NCBI GenBank assembly: GCA_964058805.1
Contig: CAXKVV010000072.1
Coordinates: 1-35,308, forward strand
Source of the DNA: Schoenoplectus triqueter
Lineage: Eukaryota; Streptophyta; Magnoliopsida; Poales; Cyperaceae
Direction of reading: 5' to 3'
DNA: 35,308 nt
The notes below the pieces were generated by a model that saw nothing but the letters and a program-made list of their open reading frames with translations, made no database searches and had not been told where the DNA came from. Position numbers and translations under genes: made by a program. This document shows positions 29,410-35,308 of this stretch, in pieces (position 1 is the stretch's first letter; each line of letters opens with the position of its first letter).

Positions 29410-30927
29410 GTAGATGTGGGGACATGTGGCTACCGTTTCGTGAACAATTTATAAAAAAATATTTCAGTAAATCATTTCAGCATTATTTTAATTTTCATAG
29501 ATTTTTTTTAGTAATTAAAATAAAAAGAGGGAAATGATATGAGTACTCCTGGCTTTTGCATTTATAACCTCGACCGAGTTTTTTTCTTACAATTTTTTTC
29601 TATTTTTAATTAATTATTTTTTAATGGTTTATTTATTATTTATATTTTTTTAATAGTTTACTTAGTTATTTTATCTTGTTTAATTAATTATTCAATGATT
29701 TAGCTTATTTTTAACTAATTATTTAATTTTCATAATGTTTCAAATGAAGGGAGATGAGTTCGGAAGAAAAATTTAAATATGAGCATCTTATCTTCAAATG
29801 ATCCTAATTTTTCATAGAAATTTTTGATTGAACTAACTATTATCGTCATTACATCAAAACAAAAGAAGTTAAGCTATTAAACAAATAATTAAATATTAAA
29901 TATTAAACAAAACAAAACAAAACTGAAAAAATATTAATTAATTATAAAATGATCATCATTATAATTTTAAACATAACAAGCAATTGATTAATTGTTTGTC
30001 TAATCAAATAATGATGATCATTTCCATGCATTCTATAGGGAGCGTCGGATGAAATGAGGCTTTTACTAAATTAAACAACAATTAAAAACAACTAAACCAA
30101 TTATGGTTAAGTCATGCATGCAAAAATTAGACCGATGATTGCATTCTTACCTGAAATTGAACCATAGAAGCAGGATGTGCCACATTAAAAACAAAATATT
30201 CCTCCCATTTTGGGTTCTCGGAATTGGGTATAACCCGGGCTTGGGCTACAGTTGCACCCGATAGGCAAACAGATACATAGGATCACTGGTGATTATATTA
30301 TGGACCCCACCTCCATGCTTTCTGGCTTCAAGCATGTGGGTTTACACCCAGTGTAACACATAATCATATTACTTGCGGAGCTGAAAAAGCTCCGCAGGTA
30401 CGATTCTTTTGATTTGTGCCGTCTGATTATTTATCAATGGTTCTAATTTAACAGTAATAAACAGTCCCATACATCAAAATTCGTATTTAGTCTTCCCCAC
30501 AGCTGTTGTGATTTCCCTGCGGAGATCTCCGTACAGAAAATATCCACAGAGAATACCGATCAGTGTAACACCGACTCGCCCGCTCAGACATTGTATCCAT
30601 GTTTGGTAGGCCCCGTGCTTCATGAATCCAGGGCGGATCCAATAGAGATTGGATTTAAAAAAAATAGTGGTTTTAGATAATATTTTTCATAATCTGTTCT
30701 ATTTGAAAAAAATTGCTCTCTGAATTGTCTGATTATTTTTATTAAGAAAAAATATTTAATATCGTGTATAATAAAATAATTATGTAAAGATGTCAAAATA
30801 TGAAATTCCGTAGAGGAAAATTATCTTCATCAACTTGATTATTTATTATTTTGAGTTTTATTTTGTTGTTATTTTTAATATGTAAAATATTATTATTTAT
30901 TATTTTTTTATTAGATAAGAATATATA
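29410..30927. other. AT-rich intergenic stretch with several hairpins
   Basis: No gene was recognised. Inverted repeats include AAATGATCATCATTA at 29947-29961 against its complement at 30009-30023, and a compact hairpin TGCGGAGCT-GAAAA-AGCTCCGCA at 30374-30396. CAGTGTAACAC occurs twice as a direct repeat (about 30350 and 30562). These may be remnants of a small transposon between about 30290 and 30610, but I could not fix its ends. Confidence 0.5.
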
Positions 30928-31182
30928 TTAAATTATTATTTTTTTATTTATTACCCGATTAGCTAATAAATTTGTACCCAATAAACCATTACAATCCGGA
31001 TCAAAATCCTGCCATCCCGCATGAATCCATATGTCGAGGTCACCACGTAAGATCTTAATGTTGGTGGCTGTACCCAATTTTGAGCTTGTGCTGACAACTG
31101 TAGACGTTTCAGTACTGGGACATGGCCCATGGGTTGCGTAACTTGCGTTTGTTTGGGGTAATGTCAGATCCTTGTATTTCAT
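30928..31182 (-). pseudogene. Possible phospholipase D (beta/gamma type) N-terminal fragment
   Basis: The minus-strand frame carries a Ser/Thr-rich stretch (STETSTVVSTSSKLGTATN) followed by IKILRGDLDIWIHAG. Plant PLD beta and gamma proteins have a Ser/Thr- or Pro-rich N-terminus followed by LLHGNLDIWI-type sequence at the start of the C2 domain. After IHAG the resemblance stops (WQDFDPDCNGLLG), where the family continues with its EAKNLPNMD-like segment, so this would be a truncated fragment. The match is short and from memory of the family only. Confidence 0.3.
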
Positions 31183-31533
31183 TCATTAAACCAGTCGACG
31201 TGGTGCAGAACTCAGTCAGTTGTAAAATTATACCAGAAGATATGCTGATAGATATTTTGAAATTTAGCTTTTCTTTTTACTGATTATGGAGTTTATCGTA
31301 TTAATTCTGCATAGCCAGCAATGAAGATACCTAAAAGAAAGTCCACGGCTTATTTTTTTTTTCTTTTTCTTAATGTAAGCACAGTAAGTGTTAAATTTCT
31401 TTTAAAAAAATAAATTCTACTTGCAAACAATGTAAGATAGACTGGTAGATGGAGAAAGTGACCATCTCCGTTAACGCTGTATTATCAGACAATTCTAGAT
31501 GCGTTTCTGTAATCTAACATACATTTATGTTTA

Positions 31534-31840
31534 CTAGCTATATACCCGCGCGTTGCAGCAGAATTTTTTTATTTAAATATTAAAATATTATAAGATAAAA
31601 AATTCACATTTATCTAATATTAAATTATAAATTCATCAAATTATAGAGAAAATATATAATAAAGATAATATTTAATCTTGGATGAGATTTTTGCACAATA
31701 TGAGTTAATGATTCATGATTTTTATGGCAAAAAAAAATAAATTATTCTAACATATATTATCACCATTAATTTATTACCAAATATGCACAAGGTTGCTAAA
31801 TAAAAAAACAAAAATTATGAAAATAATAGTATATAAGAGA
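31534..31840 (-). mobile_element. Small Helitron-like element (minus orientation)
   Basis: Read on the minus strand, the unit would begin TCTCTTATATACTATT (from 31840), like the 5' TC ends of plant Helitrons, and end with a GC-rich stretch (GCAACGCGCGGGTATATAG) and CTAG at 31537-31534, followed by T as expected for a 3' end inserted before T. The 3' hairpin is imperfect, and the base before the 5' TC is T rather than A, so the element is eroded or its left limit is wrong. There is no coding capacity. Confidence 0.4.
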
Positions 31841-32493
31841 AATAAATGGAGAGAAAGAGGGGATCAATGAACGCGATCACATATGTTCGATCAACTAACA
31901 ATAAATATTATCCGTCTAATTGAGGGTTAAAATGGGTATAACAAAAATTTACCATGACAAAAAATGGACCCTCCAATTCTTAGATGCTTTATATAATAGT
32001 ATAAATATCTTATTAATGACACGTGCAATATCTCACGAACTTTGTGTCCCCTATGTTTTGCCCGTCGTAGTTAATAATCCTACAATAAATAGTACAATGA
32101 TTTATTCCTTTATATTCCTCTAGAAACTTACAAAGAGAAGCCAGATCTGAGACAAAAAGAGAGAACAGCCACACTATGTCATCATCCAGTCCATTCATAA
32201 TTTCATATCGAACAGCTAGTGATGCAAAAGCTATTTTGCAAGGATATGCAAGGTTGAAAAAATATGCATGATGATGAAAGCACCAAGGAAGAGAACAGTG
32301 CTACTACACTTTTGCGTCTTTCTTTTCAAAATTCACTTACCTTCCCACATCCTACCAGCTTTTATTTGCTTATATGAGAACAATCTCAGGAAGAGGAAGA
32401 TAAATTTACCGTAACAACTGAAACAGAAACCAAAAAGGGAAGTAAAAATATACACAACCACCTGTCATATCAACCAATCGTAGTTTATTGGAA
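31841..32493. other. Intergenic stretch and 3' flank of the CLASSY-like gene
   Basis: No gene was recognised. Short frames on both strands at 31920-32198 lack family features. The part next to 32494 should contain the 3' UTR of the minus-strand gene. Confidence 0.5.
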
Positions 32494-35308
32494 TTAAATG
32501 GGGACAATTTGGTTGTATGTATAGACAACATTAGCATCAGTACGAGGGTAATAAATCTTGGAAAACATGTCTTGTAATTGCAGGTGTGAGGTCATAGTTG
32601 ACAATATCTTATCCTGTGCCACCAACTCAGAGGACTGTTTTTCTTCAGCCTTTGTCAGAGTATTTCTGACATTATTCAAATCTGTCTCAGGTGCAAAAAC
32701 AAGCTTCGACAAGTGATCTTTTTCAGCTTGCCTATCATACTTATCTACCTCACTTGTACCAGACGTTATCAAGTTGTAGGTGTAGACAAATTTTTGTTGA
32801 CCAATGCGGAATGCCCTGCTGATGGCTTGCCGACCCACTGCCGGGTTCCAAACCACATCCAATAGCACAACTCTTGAAGCACCTGTTAAGCTAATGCCCT
32901 CACAACAGGCCCTAGTTGATGCAAGCAAAACCCTAGCATCGCTGTCAGGGTCATTGAATATATCAATTGAGGCTTGACGATATCTAGGTAAGATCTTACC
33001 ATCCATTTGTAGAATCTCCTTGCCTTCTCTCCATCGGAAGAGCTTTATGAGGTGAGCCTTTATAAGCAAGAGGGGTTCAATGAATTGGCTAAAAATCAAG
33101 ACCTTCTCCTTCAATGCCTCACATAGCCGTACAACCTCTATGACAAATTTTGTTTTGACCCCTTCATTGGGGTTTGATCGATACTTTTCTAACTGCTGCT
33201 TGTCTACAAGCACAGCCTCCTCCTCTGTCAACTTCAAAGCTGTGACTAGGGAAGGATGAATTGAGGCCAAGGAAATGTTATACTCTGTTTCAAAATTACA
33301 ACCTGTGCCAATGCTCTCCACTTTCTTGATTACATACCTCTGAAATGGACTGGGGCTGAGAATAATCACACACTCCCTTAACCCAGGAAGTGTTCGGAGA
33401 ATATTACCAGTGTGTATATGCACAAAAGGCTTCAAAATAGCTCTAACTTCTTCAGCATTGTCATCTGTCACGTTACTAGTGATTGAATTCCAAATTCCTT
33501 TAGCTTCATTAGGATCAAGAGATCGATGCCGACCTCTTTTGGGTCGTTTGATCAAGAATCTTTCAGCAAACTGGGGCCGAACCAAGCACAAAATATTGTA
33601 GAGCTCCATGAAATTATTCTGAAATGGGGTGCCAGAGAGAATGATACGCTTCTCTGACTTTATCTTGCCCAGTGTCTTCCACATAATGCTCTTTTCATTT
33701 CTCGGTGTATGCCCTTCATCTAGCACAAGTAACCCTGGCCTTTCTAGAAGAACTTTACGCACCTTGGCATCCTCATCGGTTTTGCACCGATCAAGTGTTA
33801 GCTTTGTAAAGAGGCCATAACTCACCCCAAGGACACCATTCCCTTTATCCCAGCTGCACAACTTCACCAACCTGGTCAACTTATCAGTACGTCTTTCGTT
33901 TCGCACCAGCTTTCTTATCGCACTGTCTTCCTTCCCAGTGTACTCATTGGTATTTAGTATGTGAAATGGAATGTTAATGTTCCATTTTTTAAACTCCTCC
34001 TCCCATGTATAGAGCATACCACGTGGTGCAATTATGACAGGTCGACAATCTGGGAAGACTTTCATGTAGGTTTGGATGAAAACAATAGCTAGCCGAGTTT
34101 TCCCAGTGCCCGGTGCATGGCACACAACGCATCCACCAATGACATCAGTGCGGGGTCCACCACGCAGGGAGTCAAGCTCAATCCCACCAGCCAAATTGTT
34201 CCACATAAACTCCATTGCCTCATGTTGGTGTGCATACATGGTTGAGAGTATGCCGGGAATTAGATCCCACACTGTACCATTTAAGGTGTTGTAACATAGC
34301 TTAGTTTCACTGGTTTCCTCATTTGCACAGAGGTTGGTGTACTGGAGTGGGGCTTTGGGCTCAGAGGCTGAGACTCTCCATGATGACTTGTCAACAATGC
34401 TAGCAGCCTGAGTTAGTCCAGTTGTTAGATTCTAGAAACTTCAGATTAAAGGAAAAGTAATGAAAAACTTTACAAACAGATTGAAGTATATACAATGCTA
34501 CAGAAAACATGATGGAAGGTAGCGGCAACACATGTAAAATATATAAATGTGAAGTTCAGATAGAAGTCAACGGTATAGAACTTCCAAGACATACAGGTAT
34601 AGAATCCATCAGCTGTTTATGCATTAGTCTGGGGAAATAAGGGTTTACTGGTTCTACAAAATTAAAAATACCATGTTGGAATGGAAAATATTGCAAGGTA
34701 TGCTAATCCTGATCTGTTTCACTGTAAAGAAGCATTTAAAAAGAAAACTATATTGTGAAGGTATCATCCATAAATACAAATAAGGCATTGTCATTCAAAC
34801 AGATAAAAGGCAAGAGGCTGATCCATAATTTGAAACTGGACCAGCTTCCAAGCAACTATAGTTTGCTATATTCTGCCATCATTCCAAATGTATGTTACTA
34901 ACATGGCATTGTGTTCTGTTCATAGTAAGGATTGGCTCATCTATGGGGCAAGTTTTACTAATAAAAAGCAAAAAAGCAAAAAAAAAAAAATCAAATAAGG
35001 ATATACCATGGCTGGGAGGATGTATCTGATCTCAATGCTCACAAAAGGGCAATTCTTGCATAATACCCCAATTTGTTCATCTAGGATTAAATCATGTTGT
35101 CCTTTTGGACAATACCCATAAATATCGGATGTTGGATCCAATATTGCGCCTTCATCCACAGCTATGACCTACAAAAAAAGTAGAAGAAATAATTTGACAC
35201 GGCGGTTTTATTTGAAGTATGAGAAGTCTAATTTGCATGCTGCTTGGTACTAGTAAGGATTGCATAATGTTCTTGACCCCAGATATCCAAATGAACTCCT
35301 AAAAACAA
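32494..35308 (-). CDS. SNF2-family protein CLASSY 3/4-like, C-terminal part (gene runs off the window)
   Basis: Two exons are visible: 35168-35007 (54 codons) and 34407-32494 (637 residues plus TAA), joined in phase 0 over a 599-base GT-AG intron. Bases 35169-35308 look like the next intron; the start codon is outside the window. The first exon has paired cysteines (GYCPKGQHDLILDEQIGVLC then CPFVSIEIRYILP), a CLSY hallmark. Then come LCANEETSETKLCYN and WDLIPGILSTMYAHQHEAMEF. Helicase motifs are intact: Walker A APGTGKT, motif II DEGHTPRN, motif III LSGTPFQNN, motif V LLASTRACCEGISL and motif VI QAISRAFRIGQ. DEGHTPRN points to CLSY3/4 rather than CLSY1/2. CLSY proteins act in the nucleus to recruit RNA polymerase IV (with SHH1 or other cues) for 24-nt siRNA production and RNA-directed DNA methylation. 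No frameshift or stop is seen in the visible part. Confidence 0.92.

Noticed and set aside
29171..29537. Overlapping open frames on both strands near 29.2-29.5 kb
   Set aside because: They fall in or across the Tourist-like MITE and show no family features.
33410..34294. Several plus-strand frames opposite the CLASSY gene
   Set aside because: They are antisense shadows of a coding exon with intact helicase motifs.

Overview
This is a nuclear window from a eudicot plant. The base composition is AT-rich, coding exons are split by short GT-AG introns, and three recognisable plant gene families are embedded in plant-type transposon debris (CACTA, hAT, Tourist-like, foldback MITEs, a SINE, a Helitron end). 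An asterid or Lamiales source is only a guess from the style of the P450 and the MITEs.

Layout. 1-2220: an A-type cytochrome P450 (CYP71 clan) in two exons on the + strand, with a TATA box. 2221-4376: AT-rich intergenic DNA with a 73-bp tandem duplication. 4377-10819: a complete CACTA (En/Spm) transposon with a perfect 3-bp GAA target duplication, GCGACCGG subterminal repeats, a gutted TNP2-type transposase gene and a nearly intact Transposase_24-type second gene. 10820-13664: a SINE-like unit, then a chain of foldback MITEs sitting in TA/GA/TG microsatellites. 13665-16393: AT-rich DNA without recognisable genes. 16394-18492: a second chain of the same MITE families. 18493-20188: two unidentified coding-like fragments. 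20189-21955: a minus-strand BTB/POZ gene (At2g13690/At1g63850-like), intact in architecture but with one in-frame TAA inside the BTB domain. 22031-22418: a foldback element in its 5' flank carrying three copies of a 27-29 bp palindrome. 22419-24788: palindromic GTCCGC repeats, a 543-bp non-autonomous hAT element with a perfect 8-bp target duplication, and a dispersed direct repeat. 24789-28961: a decayed 4.2-kb hAT transposon with GACCCG subterminal repeats. 29152-29406: a Tourist-like MITE with TTA duplications. 30928-31182: a possible phospholipase D fragment. 31534-31840: a small Helitron-like unit. 32494 to the window end: the C-terminal 691 codons of a CLASSY3/4-type SNF2 protein on the minus strand; its 5' part lies outside the window.

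The genes do not form a pathway or operon. The P450 is a specialised-metabolism enzyme, the BTB protein is a putative ubiquitin-ligase adaptor, and CLASSY proteins recruit RNA polymerase IV to transposons in RNA-directed DNA methylation. The points most worth a second look are the loss of the oxygen-activating Thr in the P450, the nested-palindrome foldback element next to the BTB gene, the MITEs confined to microsatellites, and the near-intact second CACTA gene with its in-frame TAG. I found no evidence for a wholly new multi-gene system.
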